NCBI GenBank assembly: GCA_025360645.1
Contig: JANYBT010000143.1
Coordinates: 1 to 41,066 of the forward strand
Reading direction: 5' to 3'
Source of the DNA: Acidobacteriaceae bacterium
GTDB lineage: Bacteria > Acidobacteriota > Terriglobia > Terriglobales > Acidobacteriaceae
DNA length: 41,066 nt
Below the pieces are notes generated by a model. It saw nothing but the letters and a program-made list of their open reading frames with translations. It was not told where the DNA came from and did not search any database. Positions 31,599 to 40,098 of this stretch are shown here, one piece after another. The first letter of the stretch is position 1; the number at the start of each line of letters is the position of its first letter. A program made the translations under genes and the position numbers.

Positions 31599-32084
31599 AT
31601 GGCAACCGTTGCAATCACTCCCGACCAGGACACAATTCTGGCCGAAGCCTTTATCGCAGCTCCTCGCGAGCGCGTGTTCACAGCCATAACAGACCCCCGC
31701 CAGATGTTGCAGTGGTGGGGCCAGAGCGGAATGTATCGTACTACCGAGTGCGAGATCGATCTGCGGGTGGGCGGGCAATGGCGGACGGCCGGGGCCGGCG
31801 CCGATGGCAAAACTTTTACCGTAGAAGGAGAGTATCGCGAGGTCGATCCGCCTCGCGCCGTAGCCTACACCTGGAAGCCTAGTTTCTTTCCCGGTTCGGA
31901 GTCGCTGGTGCGATGGGAGCTGGAAAAAGAGGGGGCTGGCACGCGAGTCCGCATTCATCACAGCGGTTTCGCCGGCACTCCCGGAGGCGCGCAGAGTCAC
32001 GGCGAAGGTTGGGTGCGGGTGCTGGGCTGGGTGCAGTTGTTCGTGGAGAAGAACCAGACGATGGACACTCGCGCGGCGGGGTGA
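31599..32084 (+). CDS. SRPBCC/AHSA1-domain protein
   Basis: 161 aa with AAAGGA upstream of ATG 31599. The Bet v1-like fold of the AHSA1 (Aha1 C-terminal-like) subgroup is shown by FIAAPRERVFTAITDPRQML followed by QWWGQ, an IDLRVGGQWRTAG strand, FTVEGEYREVDPPRAVAYTW, and GTRVRIHHSGF with GWVRVLGWVQLFVEKN at the C-terminus. Such proteins bind small hydrophobic ligands and are commonly paired with ArsR regulators as here. A hairpin terminator follows at 32111. Confidence 0.9.
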   Translation: MATVAITPDQDTILAEAFIAAPRERVFTAITDPRQMLQWWGQSGMYRTTECEIDLRVGGQWRTAGAGADGKTFTVEGEYREVDPPRAVAYTWKPSFFPGSESLVRWELEKEGAGTRVRIHHSGFAGTPGGAQSHGEGWVRVLGWVQLFVEKNQTMDTRAAG

Positions 32085-32110
32085 GCGCAGTGAATACGGG
32101 GCATCGAGCG

Positions 32111-32146
32111 CCGGGACGGCTGTCGCCGTCCCGGTTTGCTTTGCTT
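32111..32146 (+). terminator. Rho-independent terminator after the SRPBCC gene
   Basis: CCGGGACGGC (32111-32120), loop TGTC, GCCGTCCCGG (32125-32134): a perfect 10-bp G+C-rich stem followed by TTTGCTTTGCTTG. It closes the arsR-SRPBCC unit. Confidence 0.75.
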
Positions 32147-32234
32147 GCCGCATTTGTGTAATGCGCCCTGTTTATGAGATACCGAGGGTGGTTGCCGCAA
32201 GCGGAATTGAGCGCTGGCGGCGGACCGCATCGCG

Positions 32235-33572
32235 ATGAAATTTGAAATATTTGTGGCCTCGCGCTACTTGCGGGCAAAGCGACGGCAGGCGTTTATTGGC
32301 GTGATCACGGGGATATCCATTCTCGGGGTGGCGGCGGGAGTGGCGTCGCTGATTGTGGCGCTGGCCATCAACAACGGGTTTCGCCAGGATTTGCAGCAAC
32401 GGCTGTTGGGTTCGACGTCGCACGTGAGTTTGCTGCGGGTGCAGAGCGATGGCATCCGAGACTGGAAGCCTTTGCTGGAGCGGTTGTCGAAGCAGCCGCA
32501 TGTAACGGCAGCGGCGCCGGCGATTTATGAGCAAGTGCTGATTTCGCGTGGACCGCGGGCGCGCGGAGCCGTGCTGAAGGGAATGATTCCGTCCGAGGAG
32601 CGGCGGGTGGGCGACCTGCTGAAGACGGTGACGGCGGGATCGGCGGCAGAGTTGGAGGAAAGGCCGGCGGTTGGTCCGAATTCGTCTGGTGCTTCGTCCA
32701 CGACATCTGGGGACGGGATGACCGCAACTCCTCAGACAAGTCCCGACGATCTTTCGGCGGTGCGTTCCCGCATCAGCGCCATGCCGCCCATCGTTCTGGG
32801 CAAGGACATGGCGGACGATCTGGGGGCGAGCGTGGGGTCGGTGGTGCTGGTGACCAGTCCGCAGGGAGAGTTGACGCCGTTTGGGCTGGTGCCGAAGTAT
32901 ATCCGCTTTCGCGTGGTGGGAATTTTCAATTCCGGGTTTTACGACTACGACTCGAGCTGGGCGTTCACCCGATTGTCAGACGCGCAGGACTTGTTTGGGC
33001 TGGGCGATTTGGTGTCGGTCATCGAGTTCCGGCTCGACGATATCTACCGGGCGGGCGAAGTGTCGCGTCAACTGGAAACGGCGGCGGGCCACGGTTTCAT
33101 GGCGACCAACTGGATGGAACAAAACAAGGCGTTGTTTCGGGCGCTGCGGCTGGAGCGGGTGGTGACGTTCATCACGATTGGGCTGATTGTGTTTGTGGCG
33201 GCGCTGAACATTCTGATTTCGCTAACCATGATGGTGATGGAGAAGACCAAAGACATTGCGGTGCTGATGTCGATGGGGACGAGGAAGGCGCAGATCCGGC
33301 GCGTGTTCATGGCGCAGGGTTTGCTGATTGGCGTGATTGGCACGGCGCTGGGGCTGGTGGCAGGATATGCGCTGGCGTGGGCGGGCGGACACTACCACTT
33401 TCTCTCGTTGTCCGCGGAAGTGTATTCGATTGACTACGTGCCTTTCGCACCCCGTGTGATGGATGGGGTGCTGGTGGCGGCGATTGCGATTGGGATTTCG
33501 TTTGCGGCAACGCTGTATCCGTCATGGGCGGCGGCGCGGATTCTGCCAGCGGAAGCGCTGAGGTATGAGTGA
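32235..33572 (+). CDS. LolC/LolE-family ABC transporter permease
   Basis: 445 aa. It has the standard LolCE layout: one N-terminal membrane helix preceded by FEIFVASRYLRAKRRQAFI and containing GISILGVAAGVASLIVALAI, a large periplasmic domain (about 50-310) and three C-terminal helices (ERVVTFITIGLIVFVAALNI, GLLIGVIGTALGLVAGYALA, GVLVAAIAIGISFAATLYPS). It ends AARILPAEALRYE, typical of the family. With LolD it extracts lipoproteins from the inner membrane for transfer to the outer membrane, so the cell is a diderm. A Ser/Thr/Pro-rich insert at about 143-175 (AELEERPAVGPNSSGASSTT) is unlike most relatives. The ATPase gene follows after 344 bp of repeats. Confidence 0.92.
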   Translation: MKFEIFVASRYLRAKRRQAFIGVITGISILGVAAGVASLIVALAINNGFRQDLQQRLLGSTSHVSLLRVQSDGIRDWKPLLERLSKQPHVTAAAPAIYEQVLISRGPRARGAVLKGMIPSEERRVGDLLKTVTAGSAAELEERPAVGPNSSGASSTTSGDGMTATPQTSPDDLSAVRSRISAMPPIVLGKDMADDLGASVGSVVLVTSPQGELTPFGLVPKYIRFRVVGIFNSGFYDYDSSWAFTRLSDAQDLFGLGDLVSVIEFRLDDIYRAGEVSRQLETAAGHGFMATNWMEQNKALFRALRLERVVTFITIGLIVFVAALNILISLTMMVMEKTKDIAVLMSMGTRKAQIRRVFMAQGLLIGVIGTALGLVAGYALAWAGGHYHFLSLSAEVYSIDYVPFAPRVMDGVLVAAIAIGISFAATLYPSWAAARILPAEALRYE

Positions 33573-33605
33573 GGGAGAGCGGAGGCGGCAACTTCGCGGG
33601 CAAAA

Positions 33606-33691
33606 GCGTTCACCACAGGGGACACAGGGGGACACGGGGTAGGGCAAGTGCGTTCACCACAGGGGACACAGAGCAACACGGGGTAGGGCAA
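33606..33691. repeat. Two 42-bp direct repeats (GCGTTCACCACAGGGGACAC type)
   Basis: Copies at 33606-33647 and 33650-33691, period 44 bp. Both begin GCGTTCACCACAGGGGACAC and end ACACGGGGTAGGGCAA; they differ mainly in the centre (AGGGGG against AGAGCA). This looks like an intergenic repeat family rather than coding sequence. Confidence 0.65.
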
Positions 33692-33846
33692 AAGCTTGGT
33701 GGGGAACGTCGAAGCTCCCTTCTCAGCACCATTCGAAGTTTCCGGTCTCAGGACTATGTGATTGCCGTCACAGTACTGGCGCGGTTTCCGGCGTAGAGTG
33801 ATGCACATGCGCGCAAAAGTTGCGTGAGCGCGAGCCTCTCCTCGTG

Positions 33847-33885
33847 GCATGTGAAATCTGCATGTGCAGTCGGCATGTGCAGTCA
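33847..33885. repeat. Three 13-bp tandem repeats (GCATGTG core) at the lolD promoter
   Basis: GCATGTGAAATCT, GCATGTGCAGTCG and GCATGTGCAGTCA follow each other without gaps. The array ends 3 bp before the hexamer TCTAAT (33889-33894) and covers the place of the -35. It could be a set of regulator half-sites. Confidence 0.6.
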
Positions 33886-33894
33886 TGGTCTAAT
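33886..33894 (+). promoter_or_regulatory. Extended -10 element (TGG-TCTAAT) for lolD
   Basis: TG-G-TCTAAT immediately after the 13-bp repeats. The predicted start near 33901 lies just upstream of the GGAGGAG ribosome site (33903-33909). Confidence 0.4.
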
Positions 33895-33916
33895 GTTGTG
33901 ACGGAGGAGCGCGCGG

Positions 33917-34630
33917 TTGCATCTAATGGAGCAAGTCCCGTGGTTGCAAGTGAAGGACTTGAAGAAGGTGTTTCGCTCTGGCGACGCCGACCTGGTGCTT
34001 TTTGAAAACCTTTCATTTCGGGCGTTTCGTGGCGAAATGCTAGCAATCGTAGGCGAGTCGGGCGCGGGGAAAAGCACCCTGCTGCATCTGGTGGGAGCGC
34101 TCGACCGACCTTCGGCGGGCCAAGTGCTATGCGGCGGAGTCGATCTGCAAACGCTCAGTCAGGATGAGGCGGCGGACTTTCGCAGCCGGCAGGTTGGTTT
34201 TGTTTGGCAGTTTCACTACCTGCTGCCGGAATTTTCGGCGTTGGAGAACGTGGCCATGCCCTTGTTAGCGCGAGGGGAGGCGCGGTCGCCGAGCGAGGCC
34301 GAAGCGGCCGGTTGGTTGGGGCAAGTGGGATTGGGAGAGCGTGGGCATCACCGCGCGGGAGAGCTTTCCGGCGGCGAGCAGCAGCGAGTGGCACTGGCGA
34401 GGGCATTGATCACCAAACCGAAATTGTTGCTGGCGGATGAGCCCACCGGAGATCTCGACAGCAAGACGGCAGACGCGGTATTTGCACTGATTTCGAGGTT
34501 GCATTGCGATTTTCAATTGACATCGCTGATTGCGACCCACAATATGGCGTTTGCGCGGAAATGTGATCGGGTGCTGCGGCTGCACGGTGGCAAGATTGAA
34601 GAGATTGCGCGGGAATCGCTACCGGCGTGA
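33917..34630 (+). CDS. lolD: LolD-type ABC transporter ATPase (lipoprotein release)
   Basis: 237 aa from TTG 33917, which is seven bases after GGAGGAG; ATG 33926 is in frame but 16 bases away, so the TTG is better supported. All ATPase motifs are present: Walker A GESGAGKST, the Q-loop in GFVWQFHYLLPEF, the signature LSGGEQQRVALARAL and Walker B LLLADEPTGDLDS, followed by the switch His in IATHNMAFARKC. The sequence is of the LolD/MacB type. It probably pairs with the permease encoded just upstream. Confidence 0.92.
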   Translation: MHLMEQVPWLQVKDLKKVFRSGDADLVLFENLSFRAFRGEMLAIVGESGAGKSTLLHLVGALDRPSAGQVLCGGVDLQTLSQDEAADFRSRQVGFVWQFHYLLPEFSALENVAMPLLARGEARSPSEAEAAGWLGQVGLGERGHHRAGELSGGEQQRVALARALITKPKLLLADEPTGDLDSKTADAVFALISRLHCDFQLTSLIATHNMAFARKCDRVLRLHGGKIEEIARESLPA

Positions 34631-34736
34631 GAGGCATCGAATGAGGGGTGGGATTGGGAAGGTGAAGCAAAGTTGCAAATAGTTGCATGGAACGAAAAGA
34701 GTAGATAGAAACCAGGTTCATGGCACTTTTGTGGGC

Positions 34737-34765
34737 TTGGGTTTCAGACACTTTAATAGCATAAT
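34737..34765 (+). promoter_or_regulatory. Promoter for clpC
   Basis: TTGGGT (34737-34742) and CATAAT (34760-34765) with a 17-bp spacer. The predicted start near 34772 gives a leader of about 55 nt. Upstream is a direct repeat AGTTGCA at 34671 and 34681, exactly 10 bp apart. No CtsR or HrcA (CIRCE) operator is visible. Confidence 0.5.
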
Positions 34766-34827
34766 GAGGAAGCGGGCTCTGGCCGGAATTGACAAGCCCG
34801 CAAGCAAGACCCCGGGGGTGGGCGTAT

Positions 34828-37272
34828 ATGTTTGAGCGATACACAGAGAAAGCCAGACGGGTCATCTTTTTTGCGCGCTACGAAGCGAGCCAGTTCGGGT
34901 CTCCGTATATAGAGACTGAGCACTTGCTGCTGGGGCTGCTGCGCGAAGACAAAGCCCTGACCAATCGCTTCCTGCGCTCGCACGCCTCGGTGGAATCCAT
35001 TCGCAAGCAGATCGAAAGCCACACCACCATTCGAGAGAAGGTTTCGACGTCGGTGGATTTGCCGCTGAGCAACGAATGCAAGCGGGTGCTGGCCTATGCC
35101 GCCGAAGAAGCCGAGCGGCTATCGCACAAACATATTGGGACCGAACACCTGCTGTTGGGATTGCTGCGGGAAGAGAAGTGCTTTGCGGCGGAGATCCTGC
35201 ACGAGCGGGGACTGCGGCTGGCGGCGATTCGCGAGGAATTGGCACGGCCGAATCAGGAAAAGCAGCAGTCGCGGCAACAGCGGGAGACTTCGCTGCTAAG
35301 CGAGTTTTCGCGCGACCTGACTCAGGCGGCGATGGATGGGCAACTGGATCCGCTGGTGGGACGCGATGGCGAAGTGGAACGCGTGGTGCAGATCCTGTGC
35401 CGGCGCACCAAAAACAACCCGGTGCTGATTGGCGAGCCGGGGGTGGGCAAGACGGCGATTGTGGAAGGCCTGGCGCAGCGCATCGCGGACGGCGAAGTGC
35501 CTTCGTTCCTGGCGGACAAGCGGATATTGGGACTGGATCTGTCGCTGATTGTGGCGGGCACCAAGTATCGCGGACAGTTCGAAGAGCGGCTCAAGACCAT
35601 CATGAAGGAATTGATCGAGTCGCAGAATTCCATCATCTTCATTGACGAGTTGCACACGCTGGTGGGAGCGGGATCGGCGGAAGGATCGCTGGATGCGGCG
35701 AACATTCTGAAGCCGGCACTCTCGCGCGGGGAGATCCAGTGCATTGGAGCGACCACGCCGGGCGAATATCGCAAGTCGATCGAACGGGACCGCTCGCTGG
35801 AGCGGCGCTTCCAGGCGGTGAAAGTGCCGCCGCCCGGGGAAGAAGATGCCACCAAGATTTTGTTCGGCATCAAGGACCGCTACGAGAAATTTCATGCGGT
35901 GACCTATACCGACGAAGCCATCAACTTCGCAGTGTCGCACTCGAACCGTTACATTCCAGACCGCTTCCTTCCCGACAAGGCGATTGACCTGGTGGACGAA
36001 GCTGGGGCGCGGGTGAAACTGCGGCAGACTTCGATGCCGGAAGAGTTGACGGAAGTGCAGAAGCGCATCAAGTTCATTGCGCACCGGATGGAAAACGCGA
36101 TCGCGAACCACGAGTTCGAGAAGGCGCGGTTCTATTCCGACGAAGAGCGCAAGGAGCGCGAGAACTTGCGCGCGCTGCGCGATAAGTATCACCTGGACGA
36201 GTCGTCCGGCGGAGTGGTGACGCGGGAAGACATAGAGGACGTGGTTTCGCGCTGGACCGGCGTGCCGATTGCGTCGATCAAGGAAGAAGAATCGCAGAAG
36301 CTGTTGCGGATTGAAGAAGAGCTGCACAAGCGGATCATTTCGCAAGACAAGGCGATTAGCGCGCTGGCTCGGGCCATCCGCCGCAGCCGCGCGGGATTGA
36401 AGAGCCCGAACCGCCCGATTGGGTCGTTCCTGTTTCTGGGGCCGACCGGCGTGGGCAAGACCGAAGTGGCGCGGACGATTGCCAGCTTCATGTTTGGCAC
36501 CGACAAATCGCTGGTGCGCTTTGACATGTCGGAGTTCATGGAGAAGCACTCGGTCTCGAAGCTGATTGGCTCGCCTCCGGGATATGTGGGCTACGAAGAG
36601 GGCGGCCAGCTTACCGAACGAGTGAAGCGTGCGCCGTATTCAGTCGTGCTCCTGGATGAAATCGAGAAGGCGCATCCGGATGTGTTCAACATCCTGCTGC
36701 AAGTGTTTGAAGACGGCCACTTGACCGATGGATTGGGCAATACGGTGGACTTCAAGAACACGATCATCATCATGACGTCGAACATTGGGGCGCGGCATTT
36801 GCAGAAGCGGGAAGGCTTCGGGTTCCAGACGTCGCAGGAAGACATGATTTCGGAGAAGGTGGAAGACCTGGTGAAGAACGAGGTCAAGCGCACTTTCAAT
36901 CCGGAGTTCCTGAACCGGCTGGACGAAGTGATTCTGTTCAGCGCGCTGAGCGAGGCCGACCTGATCCAGATTCTGGAATTGATGGTGAGCCTGCTAAACC
37001 AGAACCTGTCGCAGAAGGCGATCACGGTGACGGTGACCGACGAAGCCAAGAAGTGGATACTGAACCAGACGCAAGGCGACCGCAGCTACGGGGCGCGTCC
37101 CTTGCGGCGAGCGTTGCAGAAGTACATTGAAGATCCGCTGTCGGAAGCGTTGATTCAGGGGACGATTACGACGCGGCCGGCGTTCATCGAAGTGTTTCTG
37201 GACGAGAACAAGCTGTACTATCGTCCGGTGGACTCAGAGAAGGCGGAAGGCGTGCTGCTGTACGAGAAGTAG
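34828..37272 (+). CDS. clpC: ATP-dependent Clp protease ATPase subunit ClpC
   Basis: 814 aa from ATG 34828, preceded by GGGGGTGGG; the frame opens at TTG 34789 but [15 protein letters not shown] is the normal ClpC start. Two Clp N-repeats (about 1-140: [13 protein letters not shown] and [13 protein letters not shown]). AAA domain 1 has Walker [14 protein letters not shown] and Walker [16 protein letters not shown]. The UVR/middle region is around 420-460 ([19 protein letters not shown]). AAA domain 2 has [12 protein letters not shown] and [15 protein letters not shown]. It unfolds substrates for ClpP. The mcsA/mcsB/ctsR genes that accompany clpC in Firmicutes are absent here. Confidence 0.96.
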   Translation: MFERYTEKARRVIFFARYEASQFGSPYIETEHLLLGLLREDKALTNRFLRSHASVESIRKQIESHTTIREKVSTSVDLPLSNECKRVLAYAAEEAERLSHKHIGTEHLLLGLLREEKCFAAEILHERGLRLAAIREELARPNQEKQQSRQQRETSLLSEFSRDLTQAAMDGQLDPLVGRDGEVERVVQILCRRTKNNPVLIGEPGVGKTAIVEGLAQRIADGEVPSFLADKRILGLDLSLIVAGTKYRGQFEERLKTIMKELIESQNSIIFIDELHTLVGAGSAEGSLDAANILKPALSRGEIQCIGATTPGEYRKSIERDRSLERRFQAVKVPPPGEEDATKILFGIKDRYEKFHAVTYTDEAINFAVSHSNRYIPDRFLPDKAIDLVDEAGARVKLRQTSMPEELTEVQKRIKFIAHRMENAIANHEFEKARFYSDEERKERENLRALRDKYHLDESSGGVVTREDIEDVVSRWTGVPIASIKEEESQKLLRIEEELHKRIISQDKAISALARAIRRSRAGLKSPNRPIGSFLFLGPTGVGKTEVARTIASFMFGTDKSLVRFDMSEFMEKHSVSKLIGSPPGYVGYEEGGQLTERVKRAPYSVVLLDEIEKAHPDVFNILLQVFEDGHLTDGLGNTVDFKNTIIIMTSNIGARHLQKREGFGFQTSQEDMISEKVEDLVKNEVKRTFNPEFLNRLDEVILFSALSEADLIQILELMVSLLNQNLSQKAITVTVTDEAKKWILNQTQGDRSYGARPLRRALQKYIEDPLSEALIQGTITTRPAFIEVFLDENKLYYRPVDSEKAEGVLLYEK

Positions 37273-37296
37273 GGCGAATCGTCGCGCAGAAAAATT

Positions 37297-37333
37297 GAGC
37301 CGCCAGCGAAAACTGGCGGCTCTTTGTTTCTTG
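37297..37333 (+). terminator. Rho-independent terminator after clpC
   Basis: GAGCCGCCAG (37297-37306), loop CGAAAA, CTGGCGGCTC (37313-37322): a perfect 10-bp stem followed by TTTGTTTCTTG. The cupin gene starts only 28 bp later. Confidence 0.85.
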
Positions 37334-37360
37334 TTGGGCCATTCCGAAGGAAGGTAGGGT

Positions 37361-37738
37361 TTGTTGAAGAAAATCAACGTCCTGGAAAAATTCTCTCTGA
37401 TCCACGAGTACTACCAGCCTCACATCGCTGCCGAGCTCAATGGGCAGGCGGTCAAACTGGTTAAGTCCAAGGGTGAATTCATTTGGCATCACCACCAGCA
37501 TGAAGACGAGATGTTTCTGGTGGTGAAAGGGCGGTTTCGCATGGAGTTCCGCGACGCTGAGGGGAGCGAGCGGCACGAATGGATTGAAGCAGGCGAGTTC
37601 ATCGTGGTGCCCCGCATGGTGGAGCACCGTCCGGTGGCCGACGAAGAAGTCTGGATCATGCTGTTTGAGCCCGCCGCCACGCTGAACACCGGCAACGTGG
37701 AGAACGAACGTACGGTGCGCGAGTTGGGGAGAGTGTAG
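37361..37738 (+). CDS. Small cupin-domain protein
   Basis: 125 aa starting at TTG 37361 after a GAAGGAAGG ribosome site. It is a single conserved beta-barrel: cupin motif 1 is GEFIWHHHQHEDEMFLVVKG with the metal-binding HHH...E, and motif 2 is in EAGEFIVVPRMVEHRPVADE. Function within the cupin superfamily cannot be named. It lies between the clpC terminator and a tandem repeat. Confidence 0.9.
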   Translation: MLKKINVLEKFSLIHEYYQPHIAAELNGQAVKLVKSKGEFIWHHHQHEDEMFLVVKGRFRMEFRDAEGSERHEWIEAGEFIVVPRMVEHRPVADEEVWIMLFEPAATLNTGNVENERTVRELGRV

Positions 37739-37749
37739 GGCGGAGTGCG

Positions 37750-37862
37750 AGCCGCTGTGCGACTTTTTGTGCGACTCTCTATGCGACCCTCTGTGCGCCG
37801 CCCCTCTGTGCGCCGCCCGCTGTGCGACCCTCTATGCGACCCCCTGAGCGCTGCCCGCATCT
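37750..37862. repeat. Imperfect tandem array of a TGTGCGACCCTC-like unit
   Basis: About eight copies of a 12-15 bp unit (core TGTGCGAC or TATGCGAC, with CCCTC or CGCCC following) fill the gap between the cupin and glutaredoxin genes. Some copies read TGTGCGCCGCCC. Read on the minus strand as protein the array would give Arg-rich repeats (RRTEGR), but no ribosome site or start supports a gene. Confidence 0.6.
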
Positions 37863-37871
37863 AGATAGCAG

Positions 37872-38123
37872 ATGGAACTGATTGTTTACTCTGCCCCCTG
37901 GTGCCACGACTGCCGCGAGGCCAAGCGGTTTCTTACCCGCCACCACATTCCTTTCCGGGAGATCGACATCGAGACCACGCCCGGTGCCGCCGAGGAAGTC
38001 ATCCGGCGGACCGGCAAGCGCGCCATCCCCCAATTTGTGATTGACGGAGAATGGGTGCAGCCCTACCGGCCCGGCGAGGGATTTCTGCACGACGAAATGG
38101 CGGAGCGACTCGGAGTCGAGTAG
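37872..38123 (+). CDS. Glutaredoxin-like protein
   Basis: 83 aa, the size of a small glutaredoxin or NrdH. The active site is CHDC in YSAPWCHDCREAKRFL, and the cis-proline is in AIPQFVIDGEW. The fold is the minimal thioredoxin type, cytoplasmic. The CxxC with charged residues differs from the CPYC of classical glutaredoxins. The start ATG 37872 has only a weak ribosome site, and the tandem repeat lies just upstream. Confidence 0.92.
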   Translation: MELIVYSAPWCHDCREAKRFLTRHHIPFREIDIETTPGAAEEVIRRTGKRAIPQFVIDGEWVQPYRPGEGFLHDEMAERLGVE

Positions 38124-38161
38124 GTCGGTACATTCGAGGCCACGCCAAAGGCTGCGACAAG

Positions 38162-38196
38162 TCAGCGCCCACCACGGTTATCAGGTAGGGCGCTGA
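38162..38196. terminator. Long-loop hairpin between convergent genes
   Basis: TCAGCGCCC (38162-38170) and GGGCGCTGA (38188-38196) pair perfectly over 9 bp around a 17-nt loop. It lies between the glutaredoxin gene (plus) and the ClC gene (minus). There is no T-run on either strand, so it may be a factor-assisted terminator or another element. Confidence 0.4.
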
Positions 38197-38250
38197 TGCG
38201 TGTGATCTATTCATAGTCACGGCGCCAATCGTGTTTGGTTCTGGTTCTCT

Positions 38251-40098
38251 TTAGCCGGCTGGAGTTTTACGCGAAAATGGCTTCACCCATCCTGGTTCGC
38301 GGACGTGTTCTTCCTGGAAGCGGCGTAGCCGGGCGGCCATAATGCCGTGCCGACCAAGATAGCCGGCAATCGTCCTCGGGTCGTCGCGATCGACGACTGC
38401 CAGACGGCCGATGTTGTGAGCCAGCATCTTGGCTGAGGCTTCGGAAAGCAGTTCGTCGGGATAGGTCACGATCAAGCGCGAGGACCCGGCATCGAGAATG
38501 CTGGCGGTCCCTTCGGAATCATGGTCCAGTGACCGAATGATGTCGCCGCGGGTGACGATGCCGGCGAGTTTACCCTGGTCATCCACAAGCAAAAGAGCCT
38601 CGTGACGACACAGAGCTGGATCGCGGCGGGCGATGCGGTCTGCCAGTTCGGCTACAGACATGGCGCCAGACACCGTGGGAGCCTCCCGATCCATAACTTC
38701 TCCGACTGTGACCTGGGTAAGCACATCGGTTTCGTAGTCCTGATGAATGCGCAGGCCGCGGCGAGCCAACTTCTCCGTCATGATGGAAGTGGTTGGCATG
38801 AACAGCATGGCGACTCCATCGGCGATGACGCTAACTAACATCAGAGGGAGCACGGCGTTGTAGTCGCGAGTAATCTCGAAGGCAAAAATGATGAAGGTGA
38901 AGGTCGCACGCGAGGCCGCACCGAACACGGCACCCATTGCGACCAGAGCGAATGCACCGGGAGCAAGATGGGCGGAAGGGAAAATGCGGTTGATGATAAG
39001 GGCAAACGCTCCCCCCAGAGCGGCGCTGGACATGAACATGGGAGCGAGCAAACCGCCGGAGGTTCCCGAGCCCAGAGAGACGACCAACGCGAGGGCCTTG
39101 GCAAAGGCGACAAGGAGCAAGAGTTCGAGGCCGAGACGCGCGTTCAGGATATCGCCGATGGTGTCATACCCGACGCCCAGTACGCGCGGGACGAAGTAGC
39201 CGATCACCCCGAGTCCGAGGGCGCCAATCGCCGGCCACCAAAGCTCACTCACTGGCAGCTTTTCGAACTGGTCTTCGGCCCAATAAAGGGCCTTGCTAAA
39301 TCCCACGGCGGCTAATCCGCAGAGAGCGCCGAGCAGCAGATAAAAGGGAATTGCTTTAGGAATGCCGAAATTCACGGGAGCCACGTCAAACATGGGGCCG
39401 CTGCCCAGCAACTGCAGATGGATGGTGGTGGCGAGAGTGCTGGCGACTACCAGTGGAATGAAAGAACGCGACTTAAATTCGAAGAGCAAGAGTTCAATGG
39501 CGAGGATGACTCCGGCGATGGGAGTATTAAAAGTCGCGGACATGCCGGCGGCAGCGCCACAGGCGAGCAGAACCTTTCGTTCTGAGGCGGTGGTATGGAA
39601 GAGCTGGCCAATCAGGGATCCGACGGCGCCGCCGGTTTGGATGATGGGGCCCTCAGCGCCAAAAGGGCCGCCAGTACCGATGGCGATGGCGGCGGAAATC
39701 GGTTTGAGGATGGCCACTCTGGGAGCGATGCGGCTGCGATTGAGCAACACAGCTTCCATGGCTTCGGGAATGCCGTGGCCCTTGATTTTGTCGGTGCCAT
39801 ACTTTGCCATGAGACCGACGACGAGGCCGCCGAGCACTGGAGTGATGATGACCCAAAGACCCAGGTGGTTGAGCTGGGGGCTGCGGAATCCCAAGGCCAA
39901 GCGGTGGTAAAAGAAAATATTTGTCAAAAGACCGATCAGGTTGTACAGGGCGAAGGCGATGAAACCTGCCAGCAGTCCGATGCCGCCTGCCAGCAGTGAG
40001 ATCAAAAACAAGCGGAACTGCGCCGGTTCAGCCGGGACGCTAAAGCGCGCGGATGGCCCCGGATTATTCAAATCGGACGTTTTCAAAGGCTTCTCCAT
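38251..40098 (-). CDS. ClC-family chloride channel/antiporter with C-terminal CBS pair
   Basis: 615 aa. Residues about 25-450 are the ClC membrane domain. The selectivity and gating motifs are KGHGIPEAME (107-111, with His where many ClC proteins have Ser), GTGGPFGAEGPIIQTGG (gating Glu149) and GSGTSGGLLAPMF, ending MLVSVIADGVAMLF. Residues about 465-590 are two CBS domains (VGEVMDREAPTVSGAMSVAE and LLVDDQGKLAGIVTRGDI) that usually sense adenine nucleotides. Its ATG 40098 lies 16 bp inside the end of the MarR-type gene, so the two are transcribed and probably translated together. Confidence 0.94.
   Translation of the reverse strand: MEKPLKTSDLNNPGPSARFSVPAEPAQFRLFLISLLAGGIGLLAGFIAFALYNLIGLLTNIFFYHRLALGFRSPQLNHLGLWVIITPVLGGLVVGLMAKYGTDKIKGHGIPEAMEAVLLNRSRIAPRVAILKPISAAIAIGTGGPFGAEGPIIQTGGAVGSLIGQLFHTTASERKVLLACGAAAGMSATFNTPIAGVILAIELLLFEFKSRSFIPLVVASTLATTIHLQLLGSGPMFDVAPVNFGIPKAIPFYLLLGALCGLAAVGFSKALYWAEDQFEKLPVSELWWPAIGALGLGVIGYFVPRVLGVGYDTIGDILNARLGLELLLLVAFAKALALVVSLGSGTSGGLLAPMFMSSAALGGAFALIINRIFPSAHLAPGAFALVAMGAVFGAASRATFTFIIFAFEITRDYNAVLPLMLVSVIADGVAMLFMPTTSIMTEKLARRGLRIHQDYETDVLTQVTVGEVMDREAPTVSGAMSVAELADRIARRDPALCRHEALLLVDDQGKLAGIVTRGDIIRSLDHDSEGTASILDAGSSRLIVTYPDELLSEASAKMLAHNIGRLAVVDRDDPRTIAGYLGRHGIMAARLRRFQEEHVREPGWVKPFSRKTPAG

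Larger units (their letters stand above)
33573..33916. other. Repeat-containing intergenic region between the Lol genes
   Basis: This 344-bp gap interrupts what is usually a tight lolC-lolD operon. It holds two 42-bp direct repeats (33606-33647, 33650-33691), three 13-bp tandem repeats (33847-33885) and an extended -10 for lolD. No open frame here is credible as a gene. Confidence 0.55.

Noticed and set aside
34671-34687. CIRCE or CtsR heat-shock operator upstream of clpC
   Set aside because: Only a 7-bp direct repeat AGTTGCA is seen; neither the CIRCE inverted repeat nor the CtsR heptad repeat is present.
35296-36549. 417-codon minus-strand frame
   Set aside because: Antisense shadow of clpC, His/Arg-rich and without family resemblance.
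37489-37860. Minus-strand Arg-rich protein across the tandem repeat
   Set aside because: The frame arises from the repeat unit and the antisense of the cupin gene, with no start signal.
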